DNA from: a virus
Direction: 5' to 3' (one strand)
Virus record (IMG/VR): IMGVR_UViG_3300029955_000008
Location: 33,954 to 97,953 of that record
DNA: 64,000 nt
The notes under the pieces were generated by a model. The model had not been told where the DNA came from, ran no database searches, and worked only from the letters and a program-made list of their open reading frames with translations. The translations under genes were made by a program, and so were the position numbers. Of this stretch, positions 7,918 through 18,200 are shown in pieces (position 1 is the first letter of the stretch; every line of letters begins with the position of its first letter).

Positions 7918-10890
7918 TTATAAAATATACCAAGCTGATCCCGAACTGACCACGGTTACGGTTTGCCATTGCGAAGACAATAGAAAAGTATTGCTGCCAT
8001 CTATCAATTCCGACCCATTGGCCATAATCGTTAAAACATTTGCGCTGGAATCGATCTTCTTCATAAAAAAGATTCTTCCAACACCAGTGGCTGCGGTTGG
8101 AAGAGATAGTGTAAATGCTCCACCGGTGCAATCGCCTAAAATTACAAAGTCTGTAGACATTAGGGTATATGGACCGGTTTTCGTAGAAACTGATACCGCG
8201 TTTCCAAATGCGTTGGTTCCAGCAGGCCCTGCGGGACCAGTAGGACCAGTAGGACCTTCGGGTCCGATTTCGCCCAGACTCCCACCATTACCGGCAAAAC
8301 GAAACTGAAGTTCGTCGCCAACAACTAATCCGCCACCGGGAAAACTAACGATTTGAATTTCATTACTAGGAGCGCCAGAGGCCCCGACTTCAGCATAGGC
8401 TCCGCTTTCAACGTCTAAAAACTGACCATTAAGAAGAACTTGTAGTGTTCCTTTGCCCACGGTATAATATTGCGTTGCGTTGGCTTCTCTGCTATTATTT
8501 GGAAGATGAATGAAACCGCCATTGGCAACGGGTCCGTTTATAGAGACCGGAGAATTTAAAGAAGGAGGATATGTTCCACCGGAAGCGACGACATCAACGG
8601 TCTCATCGTATGTTGGGGAATCCAATGAACTTAGAATGATTCCAACGTCTTCATCAAGTTTTTTAATACCCAATGTTAGATTATCGCCGTCTTGAATAGC
8701 AAAGTTTCCACTACCAGTTCCGGCCTGTGTGGCAGAAATTGCAAACGGAGCACCCACATTAACGTTAGCCGGTGAATTGGTAAGACCGGCGCTGTTATTG
8801 GTAACGGTAATAACATTACTAATTGCGGTTGCGGTGAAATCTTTTCTGCTTGTGGAATTGAGAAGAGTGGTCAACGTAGTTGCGGTTTGAGCAGCGGTTT
8901 GTCCAGTGGTTACAATCCATTCCAAAGAAATCGCATTTGCGATTGGCATTGGATCCACGCCGGTTCCATCTTTGTTTACCCAAACATAGTACTGTATAAG
9001 ACTAACGGAAGGAAAAATTTCAAAATACTGATTAGAAGCCATCGAAGCCGCGCTACCGGTTGTAATGCTAACGATCTGTGGAAGAACTAAAGGTCCTCCG
9101 CCTTCCCACATTTGATATGTAGAAACATAGGCTGGAGCGGTGGCGCTTTCAATTGGGCTACCGGTGTAGGTAAGTAGGTTTTGAATTTGAGGACCACTGA
9201 CGTTTTCGCTGACGCCATATGATAAATCCATTCCTAACCAACGAATATAAACTCTAGGTAAGGCGCCGCCGTCATCGTTTCTAGCTAGCAACCACCAAGT
9301 ATTCGATGCAATCGGTACGCTTGCACGTGGTACGATTTGAATATCTCTGGAATTACCACTAACACCGGGTAATGTATATTCTCCCCAAGCATATTGAGAA
9401 GCCGCTCCGCTAGCCCCCGTAGAAGTTCCACCATAAGTAGAAGTCAATGTGACTTGTGAAACAGAATTAACTGTCAAAATCTGATAATAGGCGGCATGAC
9501 TTGCTGAAGCTATTTTGATCCAATCACCAGCAAGTACAGCGGACGTCCAGGCCACACTGCCTACGGAACTAACTACAGCAGAAGCATTGGTCCAAATAAG
9601 ATCTGGGGAGATTGCGGCGTCGCGAGTAAGTTCTAAATAAGCGACTTCACCATCGGTCAGAGTTACTGTGCTACCCGTAGGATTTGCTTGGATCTGATAT
9701 TCTAAATTAGAACCTATTACTTTAAAATTTAAAACGTTGGACCAATTAATTTGGCCCGGTTGCGTTGCCACAGGATTTGTAAATGAAACCGTGGTTCCAG
9801 TTACAGTATCTGAGGCTTCGTTGGACATGACAACCGTGGAACCACTAATAGAAAGAACCGTGGTGCCAGCGATAAAAGCTTCGCCACTGATATACTGACC
9901 ACTGGCTATTCCTGTTGTGGAAGCCAGACTGGTAATTTGGTTGCTGCCTAGGGTAACGTTACCGGTAGTCGTGAGAATTGGTGTGGTATCGGGAATCACA
10001 CCGTGACTGATGTTACCATTACTGGTTAAGATGGTATTAACAGCGTCTTCTCTAAGTTGAGGTACACTGCCACCCGGACTTGGACCGGTCCCAAAAAACG
10101 AATACCAATAGGGTCCGCCGCCTAAATCTAGGAAGCCCGACATCACAGCGTTCATCCAATCCTTGAGATCGGTGATGGCTTTGTCTCCACCGTAAAACGG
10201 ATTGCTGCCGTTTGTGGTAGTTACTGGTGGATTTTCTGAAGTCCCTTCCGGCCAACTATAGACATTGAACGGATTAGGATTGGCGCCGCCTGTTCCTAAG
10301 CGAAACAGTAGGGGCCTGGAATCTGTTATGGAAACCACGTTGTTGCCGCTATCGGTAAGAATTACGGCAATGGGAAGAATGTTGGAAGCCCAAACCGTAG
10401 ATGTGATTACGAATTCGTAGTTTAGGATGATCGCTGCGGGATCAATTGTGGAATCTTGTTGGCTCGTTGAAGGATCCCAAAGCGCACGTTGTACGTCGGT
10501 TGTGGGATCTTGGAAGCGATAGTAATCGATGCCAACATAGTTATTGGTGCCTGGAACGAAGGCGCCGCTGACATTTGACACAATCGCAGCATTTAGGGTA
10601 ACAGCGGGGGTTCCAGCTGGAACCAAATATATGGTACCTGATTGAGACGCGGTGACGTGCATGAGGGCGCCAGCGCTAACGATTACCTGTAGGTTTGAGG
10701 CGGCGCCACCGATGGGGTTGGTGGCCATGTTTAACGCGAAGCCGTTGATGATATAGGGGTTACCGGCTCCGGTCACGAATGCTTCAAAAGACGTGTCAAA
10801 GTCAGCACTTACAGCGGATTCAACAGCCTTTAGATCAGGCACGTCAACTCTCATCTGACTTAAATAATTTTCGCGGCGCTGAATAGCCAT
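7918..10890 (-). CDS. Large baseplate or tail protein with collagen-like stretch
   Basis: 990 residues from the ATG at 10890, preferred over an upstream reading because GAGGG lies six bases before it and the upstream part has no SD. The N-terminal 300 residues (RRENYLSQMRVDVPDLKAVE...) look like a particle-bound tail domain. Beta modules follow. Near residue 895 is a collagen-like Gly-X-Y run (GPEGPTGPTGPAGPAG), typical of phage fibre shafts, followed by a roughly 80-residue tip. It probably anchors or carries fibres. The upstream region contains an AATCTTTAC motif and a TGATATAAT box. Confidence 0.8.
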   Translation of the reverse strand: MAIQRRENYLSQMRVDVPDLKAVESAVSADFDTSFEAFVTGAGNPYIINGFALNMATNPIGGAASNLQVIVSAGALMHVTASQSGTIYLVPAGTPAVTLNAAIVSNVSGAFVPGTNNYVGIDYYRFQDPTTDVQRALWDPSTSQQDSTIDPAAIILNYEFVITSTVWASNILPIAVILTDSGNNVVSITDSRPLLFRLGTGGANPNPFNVYSWPEGTSENPPVTTTNGSNPFYGGDKAITDLKDWMNAVMSGFLDLGGGPYWYSFFGTGPSPGGSVPQLREDAVNTILTSNGNISHGVIPDTTPILTTTGNVTLGSNQITSLASTTGIASGQYISGEAFIAGTTVLSISGSTVVMSNEASDTVTGTTVSFTNPVATQPGQINWSNVLNFKVIGSNLEYQIQANPTGSTVTLTDGEVAYLELTRDAAISPDLIWTNASAVVSSVGSVAWTSAVLAGDWIKIASASHAAYYQILTVNSVSQVTLTSTYGGTSTGASGAASQYAWGEYTLPGVSGNSRDIQIVPRASVPIASNTWWLLARNDDGGALPRVYIRWLGMDLSYGVSENVSGPQIQNLLTYTGSPIESATAPAYVSTYQMWEGGGPLVLPQIVSITTGSAASMASNQYFEIFPSVSLIQYYVWVNKDGTGVDPMPIANAISLEWIVTTGQTAAQTATTLTTLLNSTSRKDFTATAISNVITVTNNSAGLTNSPANVNVGAPFAISATQAGTGSGNFAIQDGDNLTLGIKKLDEDVGIILSSLDSPTYDETVDVVASGGTYPPSLNSPVSINGPVANGGFIHLPNNSREANATQYYTVGKGTLQVLLNGQFLDVESGAYAEVGASGAPSNEIQIVSFPGGGLVVGDELQFRFAGNGGSLGEIGPEGPTGPTGPAGPAGTNAFGNAVSVSTKTGPYTLMSTDFVILGDCTGGAFTLSLPTAATGVGRIFFMKKIDSSANVLTIMANGSELIDGSNTFLLSSQWQTVTVVSSGSAWYIL

Positions 10891-10916
10891 TAAATGCCCT
10901 CTGGAATGGATCCTAG

Positions 10917-11009
10917 GTAAAGATTGTTGTTTAACTGACACCCCTATTATATCATATTGACATCGCAATCTTTACTGTGATATAGTCTAAAGTGAAGAGG
11001 TGCGCTACA
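10917..11009. promoter_or_regulatory. Divergent promoter region with two AATCTTTAC motifs
   Basis: On the minus strand AATCTTTAC (10917-10925) lies 27 bases before the start at 10890, with TGATATAAT, a perfect extended -10, further upstream. On the plus strand TTGACA (10957-10962), an 18-base spacer and TATAGT (10981-10986) form a sigma70-like promoter. Its spacer contains ATCGCAATCTTTAC (10962-10975), so the motif could act as an operator inside this promoter. Confidence 0.6.
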
Positions 11010-11393
11010 GTGGGAAAAAGTAAGCGAACAGATAGATCGTTCACTAGAGAGCAGCGATTATCTAAAGAAAACAGGCAGTTAAAGAAAGAGTTGGCTCACC
11101 TAAGAAAACAGATAGCCCGTCTGGATCTGGATCGGTTCGAGACTCTCAGACAAATGGTAGCCGACCATGAGGAAAGCAAGCGTTTTGAAGAAAGTGCTGT
11201 AGAAGCCAACTCAAATATAGAGGCTTTGAAGCGTGATTGGGCATGTCATGAATGCGACAACGGTTTTTTAGAGATTGTTTTGTATTCAAAGATGGGGACT
11301 ACGCAATACTACAGGAAATGCAATAACTGCACCAATCGTACCAAGGGTAAGCGTTACGAAGAAACTGTGAAGGGAATCCTAAAGAATGATTGA
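11010..11393 (+). CDS. Coiled-coil zinc-ribbon protein, GTG start
   Basis: 127 residues from a GTG at 11010, with AAGAGG nine bases upstream; a GTG at 10992 is an alternative. Residues 1-75 are highly charged and heptad-like (a coiled coil: LSKENRQLKKELAHLRKQIA). A CxxC (CHEC) and a CxxC (CNNC) about 28 residues apart make a treble-clef or ribbon zinc site. The function is unknown; a DNA- or RNA-binding regulator is plausible. It is one of few plus-strand genes in the tail cluster and overlaps its neighbour by eight bases. Confidence 0.7.
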   Translation: MGKSKRTDRSFTREQRLSKENRQLKKELAHLRKQIARLDLDRFETLRQMVADHEESKRFEESAVEANSNIEALKRDWACHECDNGFLEIVLYSKMGTTQYYRKCNNCTNRTKGKRYEETVKGILKND

Positions 11394-11613
11394 AGGCGAC
11401 GTTGTTATTTGTGCCACTTCTCAGGCCGGTAGTATTGTTCAAATCGATGGCAAAAATGTTTGGGTATTGTTAAGAAATCACGATATTTGGACTGGCCTCT
11501 TAAGTCAAACCTACAAACCGCAATCCAAAGAACATCTGGATGCCTGTCCCATAGATGTCGCCAGGGTAGAGGCTAAACGCACAATCCGTGAAGACAGCGG
11601 ATACGAAGACTAA
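11386..11613 (+). CDS. Small SH3-like hypothetical protein
   Basis: 75 residues, starting inside the end of the previous gene, so it is translationally coupled. The first 40 residues (GDVVICATSQAGSIVQIDGKN, VWVLLRN) have the alternation of a small SH3/KOW-like barrel, followed by a charged tail. The function is not recognised. Its stop codon overlaps the stop of the convergent minus gene at 11610. Confidence 0.6.
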   Translation: MIEGDVVICATSQAGSIVQIDGKNVWVLLRNHDIWTGLLSQTYKPQSKEHLDACPIDVARVEAKRTIREDSGYED

Positions 11614-12362
11614 TCCACCCACCACTTCGAATATGGGTTATTATTTAGCCCTTGCGGACTGTAATAAATCGAAGTCACAGACTTCATGGGATCCGCGCCA
11701 TAGTATTTCTTCAATCTCCAAAACCAAACCTTACTTGCTAACCAACACCATAGACTAGTCTTTTTTAGGTTATTTTGAATCGTCCAGGTAAGCTGTCTGG
11801 TATTGGTATCCATGACGTTTTCCGACATATTGGAAATCGCGATGGCTAGCGCGGAAAAAACGAACAATGGATGACACATCCAGCGAATCCAGCAATGCAA
11901 GGGATTGATTAGAGATGGAAATGCCGCCGAAATCATCGCGGTAAGAAGTGCGGGTTGTCTGATTAAAAAAGCCTGCCATTGCCACTTGCCGGGCTGCGGA
12001 TTATAGAAAGAGCCTTTATATTTGATACAACCCCAAAGTAATTTACGGGGGATTTCCGTGTTTCCCAATTCAATGCATGCGCTTACTGTGCCATAATAGT
12101 CATCTGGGCCATTGAGTCCGTCATTTTGTCCAACAGGAACTCTATTGAGTAGGTTGGAACCAATACACTGATTGATTTTGGCGGCGTAGTCTATTTTGTC
12201 TTGATCGGTAAGTTGTCCGTTTTTGTTTAATAATATATAATAGATGGAAGTAAAAAGATTTCCATTGTCAGAGCCGCTTTGTCCGGGTTGCCACGTACCT
12301 GGATTTGGGGTGTTTAAATTGTTTCCATCAATGTACGTGGAAAAATCCTGTCTTATCGTCAT
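11610..12362 (-). CDS. Hypothetical virion-region protein with hydrophobic segment
   Basis: 250 residues. The N-terminal half is polar (DNGNLFTSIYYILLNKNGQL and a DDYYGTVSACIELGN segment). Residues about 130-185 are strongly hydrophobic (FLIRQPALLTAMISAAFPSL, then PLFVFSALAIAIS), consistent with one or two membrane passages, and a Trp-rich tail follows. The family is not recognised. The ATG lies only five bases after an AATCTTTAC motif and has no Shine-Dalgarno, a candidate leaderless start. It is divergent from the transglycosylase gene, so a lysis or injection role is conceivable but unproven. Confidence 0.6.
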   Translation of the reverse strand: MTIRQDFSTYIDGNNLNTPNPGTWQPGQSGSDNGNLFTSIYYILLNKNGQLTDQDKIDYAAKINQCIGSNLLNRVPVGQNDGLNGPDDYYGTVSACIELGNTEIPRKLLWGCIKYKGSFYNPQPGKWQWQAFLIRQPALLTAMISAAFPSLINPLHCWIRWMCHPLFVFSALAIAISNMSENVMDTNTRQLTWTIQNNLKKTSLWCWLASKVWFWRLKKYYGADPMKSVTSIYYSPQGLNNNPYSKWWVD

Positions 12363-12366
12363 ATTA

Positions 12367-12413
12367 GTAAAGATTGTTTTTAGCTTGACTTCTGCCGCAA
12401 TACCATATAGGGT
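12367..12413. promoter_or_regulatory. Divergent promoters between 11610-12362 and the transglycosylase
   Basis: The minus strand has AACAATCTTTAC at 12367-12378, five bases before the ATG of the 250-residue gene. The plus strand has TTGACT (12385-12390), a 17-base spacer and TAGGGT (12408-12413) before the transglycosylase. Confidence 0.45.
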
Positions 12414-12431
12414 ATTTGGTGGAGGATAGCT

Positions 12432-12863
12432 ATGACCTATCTACAAATCATAACTGCTGCTGCCAAAGCAGCTAAGGTGAGCGCAATACTTCTGTATTCG
12501 ATCTGTTCTCACGAGAGTCGCAATTTCGAACTCGACTATTCTCTATATGACTCCGGATCTCCGAGTTATAGTGTTTGCCAAATAAAAGAAACCACAGCAA
12601 TTCAGATGGGATGGCAAGGAAAAAATCCCATGGAACTTCGAGATCCCCATGTTGGCATTAAATTTGCAGCGCTTTATCTGAGATATCAGCAAGACCGCTA
12701 TGGCTCGGGGGATTGGGTTAAGTTGGCAAGCGCTTACAATGCGGGAAGCTATTCCGAAGGTAGAGTTAGAGGATGTCCCAAAAATCTAGGCTATATTAAA
12801 TTGGTAAAGGAAAAGCTGCCCAAGAACCTAAGATATAAACTTAGCTGCGGTCCAAGGCCATAA
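12432..12863 (+). CDS. Lytic transglycosylase (SLT family)
   Basis: 143 residues with a strong GGAGG site. It cleaves peptidoglycan between MurNAc and GlcNAc, leaving an anhydro product. The SLT core is visible: ICSHES with the catalytic Glu at residue 28, then SYSVCQIKETTA, the VGIKFAALYL helix and the ASAYNAGS motif. There is no signal peptide, so it acts as a tail-associated murein hydrolase during entry, or with a holin at lysis. It lies on the plus strand amid baseplate genes, and its 3' end overlaps the convergent tail gene at 12841-13266 by 23 bases. Confidence 0.9.
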   Translation: MTYLQIITAAAKAAKVSAILLYSICSHESRNFELDYSLYDSGSPSYSVCQIKETTAIQMGWQGKNPMELRDPHVGIKFAALYLRYQQDRYGSGDWVKLASAYNAGSYSEGRVRGCPKNLGYIKLVKEKLPKNLRYKLSCGPRP

Positions 12864-13266
12864 GAGGAATCATTCCTTTAAAGGAAAAGTTCAGTTTATA
12901 TGTGCCGGTAGCAGGGATGGAATGATTTTCACTAACTACTTTACACTGAGGAATAAAGAGAATATCTTCAGAAGTAGAGCGATCCGTAACTCTCAAACTC
13001 ACATAAGGATTTGCAGAAACATCGGTGAATAGTGGACGCAAGTTTTTAGCCTGAAGTCCACCTGAGTTTTTGATGCGAAATCCGCTTACGTTTCCGCTCA
13101 CCGTTACTTTTCCACCTGCGATTTCTTGGCTATAGGCGCTGTCAATTCCGAAAATCTCCTCTTCGCCGTAATCGATGCCAAAACTAACATCGGCAACTTC
13201 TTTATAAAGTTGATTATTCCAAAAAATCGTGATTTGCGCTCCGGTGATTACAACTGGTAGTGACAT
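12841..13266 (-). CDS. Tail tube-like protein
   Basis: 141 residues. The pattern (GAQITIFWNNQLYKEVADVS, GIDYGEEEIFGIDSAYSQEI, VSGNVSGFRI, then a FSFKGMIPLM end) fits the small beta-barrel shared by tail tube and baseplate hub-cap proteins, in which a ring of subunits lines the DNA channel. It lies one base downstream of the 644-residue baseplate gene. Family membership is inferred from pattern and position. Confidence 0.55.
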   Translation of the reverse strand: MSLPVVITGAQITIFWNNQLYKEVADVSFGIDYGEEEIFGIDSAYSQEIAGGKVTVSGNVSGFRIKNSGGLQAKNLRPLFTDVSANPYVSLRVTDRSTSEDILFIPQCKVVSENHSIPATGTYKLNFSFKGMIPLMALDRS

Positions 13267-13267
13267 A

Positions 13268-15202
13268 TTAAGTTCCCGTCAAATCATTGGTTGGATATAT
13301 TACCGTAGTGGGGTTTGGACCGTATACATAAGCGATCTCTGAATTAGGAGTTCCCGCTTTTCCCAATCCGATGTCGTTTGGATATAGGATTACGAAATTT
13401 ATTGCGATTCCGGCTGCCACCACTTGTTCGATCAGGCTTTGACAATAAACTCGTCCACCAACGATATCTGTGATAAATCCTTGATAGTCGCTACCATTAG
13501 TAGCTGGAACTACCGGTGATTTAGTGGGTACTACGCGGATTTCCTGGCCAGCGGGATGATCATACTGCAAACTGTTAACCGGTGAAAGCAAAATGCTCGT
13601 ACTAGAAGGAACTGCGATTATGTTTGCCAATTCCTGTGTGGGACCGCCGTAGTCAAAAACTACATAACCGGTTCCGTTTGGAAAACCCGCACTGTCTTCG
13701 ACAAGTACTACATCTCCTGTTGAAGCATTCACGTCTTGCGTTAAAATCGAATGCTCAGCTCCTACAGTGAAGGGTTGCGTGGTGTCGTAGCTGTATGGAC
13801 CATATTGATTGGGCTCCAGCGAAATATTACTAGCTTGCATTAGATCAGGCACAATACTCGCAGAGCCAGTATAGGTCAAAACCAAGGTATTGGATAAACT
13901 GTTGTTGTAAATCAATACCACATTGTTGCTATTTATGATGGCTTGCAAACCAGCATTTAAAGCATTGATGGCATCAACCATGTTGGTAACGGTTTCTAGA
14001 ATGGTTCCACCAATAACAAAATCGACTCCGGCTGTAAAATTGAGCGACGTAGTGATTTGAAACGTATCGCCGGGATTGGGCTGAGCATTGAAAGTGTAGT
14101 TCCCACGCGGTGGATCATGAAGGAACATGGCTCCGATTCTGTTTCTAACTATGACTTGTGTAGTGGCTGGAATAAAGATTTGTAACACATTGGTTCTGGT
14201 CTGATAGAGTGCGGCGTAATAGCCTTTGGTCTGAATGGTTTGCTTTGCGGGATAAAAGAATAGAACAGCGGTGTCCGAACCCTGCGTTACGATCCCCGTG
14301 GAACCAATGGGATTGTAGACATCGAAATATGAGCTGCCAACTAATCCACCCACGGTATCTATGATAGTAAAGGTGCCGATATTTGTGGAGCTAGTAAAAC
14401 CTCCGCCGTAGATATTAACGTAATCGCCGGGTGAAAGCTTACCAAGATTTGGATTGGCTCCGCCCGACCATGTAAAACGAATTCTTCCATCACTCTGTAC
14501 ACTAAGCGTCCATTGAGTCGATGCGTTTCCACCGGCGCCCACGCTTTCGGGGAACAGTAGGACATTTTGTGCTCTGCCACCCATAACTGTAACTGATGAC
14601 CGAGGACCTATAGTATTACTAACAAGTTCGACATAGTTTCCCAACCCATTATTTTTAACCGCAGCCAGACCTGATAATCCCTGACTGTTGAGGTAGGCAA
14701 CTACGGCATCTGCGATTTCAACTGCTAAGGCAGCGTGAATGTTGGTAAAATTTGCTGCTAGAAAAGGAATGGTTACTGGAGTGGCGCCGTCAAAACTTAC
14801 AATCAAGGTGTCGCCATCTGCTAAATTATAAGGCTCTACCGCAGTTGCGGAATCCGTGGCTTTACAGAATTCGTCGCTAAAAATGATATCAAGCAAGTTG
14901 TTGATAAGATCCCTAACTTGTTTTCTGTTCTTGACTTCTAAACCGATGGCGCGAAAGGCGCCATCACTGATTCCGATTTGTGCTGGCCTTGTGATGCCAT
15001 AACTTGAAAGCAAAAGGTCAATGTATTGTGCAGAAGCTGTGGTAATGAACAAATTCTGATTGACGGCGTAAACCGAATTCACTAAGTATGAAGTCGCTGT
15101 CGCCAAGGAATACAAAACGGCGTCAACATTTTTCCCTTTGATAGTAGGATTGAGATAACCTCTTAGTCTTTTGTACTCGCTCTGCGTTGTCGCTATAGCC
15201 AT
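13268..15202 (-). CDS. Baseplate wedge-like protein
   Basis: 644 residues. The N-terminus (SEYKRLRGYLNPTIKGKNVD, then the SAQYIDLLLSSYGITRP segment around residue 60) resembles the N-terminal part of gp6/J-like wedge proteins, which connect the hub to the periphery. Middle modules (GDYVNIYGGGF, IGTFTIID) are beta repeats like those in the next gene. It follows the giant J-like gene with one base between them, so the two are probably assembled together. Confidence 0.65.
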   Translation of the reverse strand: MAIATTQSEYKRLRGYLNPTIKGKNVDAVLYSLATATSYLVNSVYAVNQNLFITTASAQYIDLLLSSYGITRPAQIGISDGAFRAIGLEVKNRKQVRDLINNLLDIIFSDEFCKATDSATAVEPYNLADGDTLIVSFDGATPVTIPFLAANFTNIHAALAVEIADAVVAYLNSQGLSGLAAVKNNGLGNYVELVSNTIGPRSSVTVMGGRAQNVLLFPESVGAGGNASTQWTLSVQSDGRIRFTWSGGANPNLGKLSPGDYVNIYGGGFTSSTNIGTFTIIDTVGGLVGSSYFDVYNPIGSTGIVTQGSDTAVLFFYPAKQTIQTKGYYAALYQTRTNVLQIFIPATTQVIVRNRIGAMFLHDPPRGNYTFNAQPNPGDTFQITTSLNFTAGVDFVIGGTILETVTNMVDAINALNAGLQAIINSNNVVLIYNNSLSNTLVLTYTGSASIVPDLMQASNISLEPNQYGPYSYDTTQPFTVGAEHSILTQDVNASTGDVVLVEDSAGFPNGTGYVVFDYGGPTQELANIIAVPSSTSILLSPVNSLQYDHPAGQEIRVVPTKSPVVPATNGSDYQGFITDIVGGRVYCQSLIEQVVAAGIAINFVILYPNDIGLGKAGTPNSEIAYVYGPNPTTVIYPTNDLTGT

Positions 15203-15203
15203 A

Positions 15204-18200
15204 TTAACTTCCGATCACCGAAACCGAAACATTTGATGGATCTAGGATAAAGGTTTGTTCGGATTGCTGCACTGCGATCAGATCATCTGTAGGAGAATAC
15301 AGAGGGCTCGAAATAACTACTGAAGTTACACCAGGTACGACCATACAAACCGCTACTATGGAGCCCAATGCTATGCTCTGTCCAACTTTATTGCTATTAA
15401 CTAAAGCCGCTACATTACTCTGGATCTGCTGACTCACCGCACTAAATGGAGCACCTGTTTGTAATCTGACTCCAATTGCCAAACTAACTACCAATGCCAA
15501 AGGCTCTCTAATAAAAATATCAGCGCCCGCCGCAGAAATTCCAGGATATTCACTCGAATCCGTAGGATCACCGTAGATCACACGATTTGCTTGTTGAATC
15601 AGTCCAGTATTATACTTGTAGCCATCTAGTCCTTGAGAAACCGATGTTCCAAAGTTAAGTTTGTTTAAAGCCGTAACTTCTACACCAGCGCTTTGATTGA
15701 TCTTCTCATATTGTAAATACGTATCAAATAAGATCTGATTCAAGTTAGTGGTACCGGGTTGTAATGCTACCAAATAGACATGCTTGTATCCTGTATATGC
15801 GGTTCCTTCTTCGATGTAGAAAGACGACAGCAATCCGTTTAGATTGATGCTATTGATTGTGTACGAGGAAAATGTAATCGTGGTATCGCCGGTGCCCGAG
15901 ATCTTAGTAAGAGTTCCAGATGACAACGGATTGCTTGTGCCGGTAGCGAGTAATGTAGTTCCGCCAGAAATAGTCGATCCCACAGTAAAAACTCCACCAT
16001 TGTTGGAGTACGTGGCTCCAACGGTAGCGTTGGCCGAACTTACCGAGAACACATAGGTAGTAGTCAATACTCCGGTTACTACTATTTCCGTGGGACTAGG
16101 AACTGAATAAACAGGATAGGTACCAGCATTTGTGGTTCCAAACGCATTGCTGGAAATCACCAAATCATCACCGGGGATCGTGGCTTCGTATTCGTAAAAC
16201 TTCAAACTACTGCCAGTCAATACTTGTTCTTCTTCTACGTAGTCGGTGTTCTTAATCCAAAAACTATCGTTGAATGTTCTAATAACCCTATAGGTTCCCT
16301 GATTTGGGGCACTAAATGGTGCTCCAACGATCACAGAATCGCCCTCCATGACACCGGTTGTAGCGGTGAAAGTACCCGTAGTATACGTATCGCTGGCTTC
16401 AACAGCGGCATTAGGGTTGGTTACTTGCAATACACTAGAACTTACACCAGAAACTACGAAAGTACCATTATTCGCACTATTCGTTAGACCCGATACAGTT
16501 ACCAAATCTCCAATACTTAATCCACTAAAAGTTGCTGCACCGCTTGTAATAGTATATTGACCTATTCCCGTACTTGGAACCGCAACACTTAGATTTCCGC
16601 CACCGGATTCGTTAAAATTCACTGAGAACGTCAGATACTGTGGACTTCCCGTGCTGCCGACATAACTAAAACAAACCAAATCACCCTGCGCTTCGACTCT
16701 GAAAGTTAGTCCACTCAATCCACTTATAATTCTAGGTGCGCCGAAGAAACGCTCACTTAAGGTTTGACCAGTTAAACTCACCGTACTCAAACCTGCAGAA
16801 GGCTGATTTGGGGTAATGGTAACATCGGTGCCGGGTCCAAACTGTGTTTGTTTCTGTTGTGTGTTAGCTGCTTGTAGGTAAAACCATTGTCCGCTGATTA
16901 CATTAGCAGATGCTATAGAAGACGCAGAAATCGCGCAATACGTGTTGTCAATGTCTAGTCCGGAATTTATGACTGGGAATGAATAACCGTTTGCCGCACC
17001 TCCTACGATTTCAACGTAACCCTGACTTCCATAGGTTTCCGACGACACTTCGAGTTGCGAATCTCTATTTGCGGTATTAATCAAACTAGCCGTACTGATG
17101 CCACTTACTGCCAACGTGTTTATGAATAGGTTGACTTGATCAATGGTGGTTGGAACGAAAAGCAGGGTTTCTCCGTTATTAAAAGCGTAACCTACATCGG
17201 TTGGGAGTGCTAAGGCGTTCTTCAATACAAATTGTGGAGAGCCCGATACATTACTAGAGAGCAACCAGTTGATGCCATCCAGAAGTTGGGTGCTGGCATT
17301 GGCAGTAATAATCCCTGTTCCAGGAGTGCCGCCGCTGCCATCATTTACAACGGTAGCGGATACGTAGGCGGATAGATTGGCGTTGACGTAAGCCGCAACC
17401 GCAGTTGCCGTTGTCGCAGGAGGAACGGTGATGGCGACATTAATCGTATTAGTAATAGTAACACTATTATTAAGCGCAGGTGCGCTAGGCGAATATACAT
17501 AGCTAACCACGATTTCCTGACCCGTGGCACCCCACGCCGTAGCTCTATAAAGAATCGAGCTTTGCGGCGTCGTGCTGCTCAAAGTCTTTTTGGCTTGCAT
17601 CAGTACTTTATAGTTGTTGAAAGCAAAATTAGCACCGAAAGAAGTTACAAAACTTCCGGTAGGTGCGAGATCGGTGTCGTAGGCGTTAAAGTTATTAGAG
17701 TTGGGACTATAGCTGGTATTGGTAAGCGCGTGACGATAAAGCGGAATCTGGAAGGTATTGTTTACGGGATTATTGTCAATAATAGCAACTAAACTATCTT
17801 TGTTACCAAAAGAAAGCGGGGCCGACGTGAAGAATCTATCATTGGTTCTGATACGTCTAACATCGGGATCTTTGGTGATTCCAACCGTGGTACCAGAAAC
17901 CGTGGTTTCCTGCACGACTTCATTGACGGGTTGCTCGTCGTCGATACCGCCATAAGGATTTAAGAAGGTAATGATCTCATCGTCATCCCTACCAGCGAGA
18001 GTGATGTCGGAAACAAAAGAAGTAAGAAAAGTATCTGGTGGCTCCGCATAGGTGTCGCTGGCTACTTTGCTGTGAAAGAACGAAGGCAAGTAATTGCTAA
18101 CGGTATCCTGATAGGCTATGATGGGATAGCTGCTTTCGCTACTTTGTCCCGCAGAAAAGTTGAGATCTTGTCCGATTGCGTCAAAAGTTACAACGGTAAC

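Noticed and set aside
14170-14184. AAATCTTTATT on the minus strand
   Set aside because: Inside the 644-residue baseplate gene and without the flanking match; chance.
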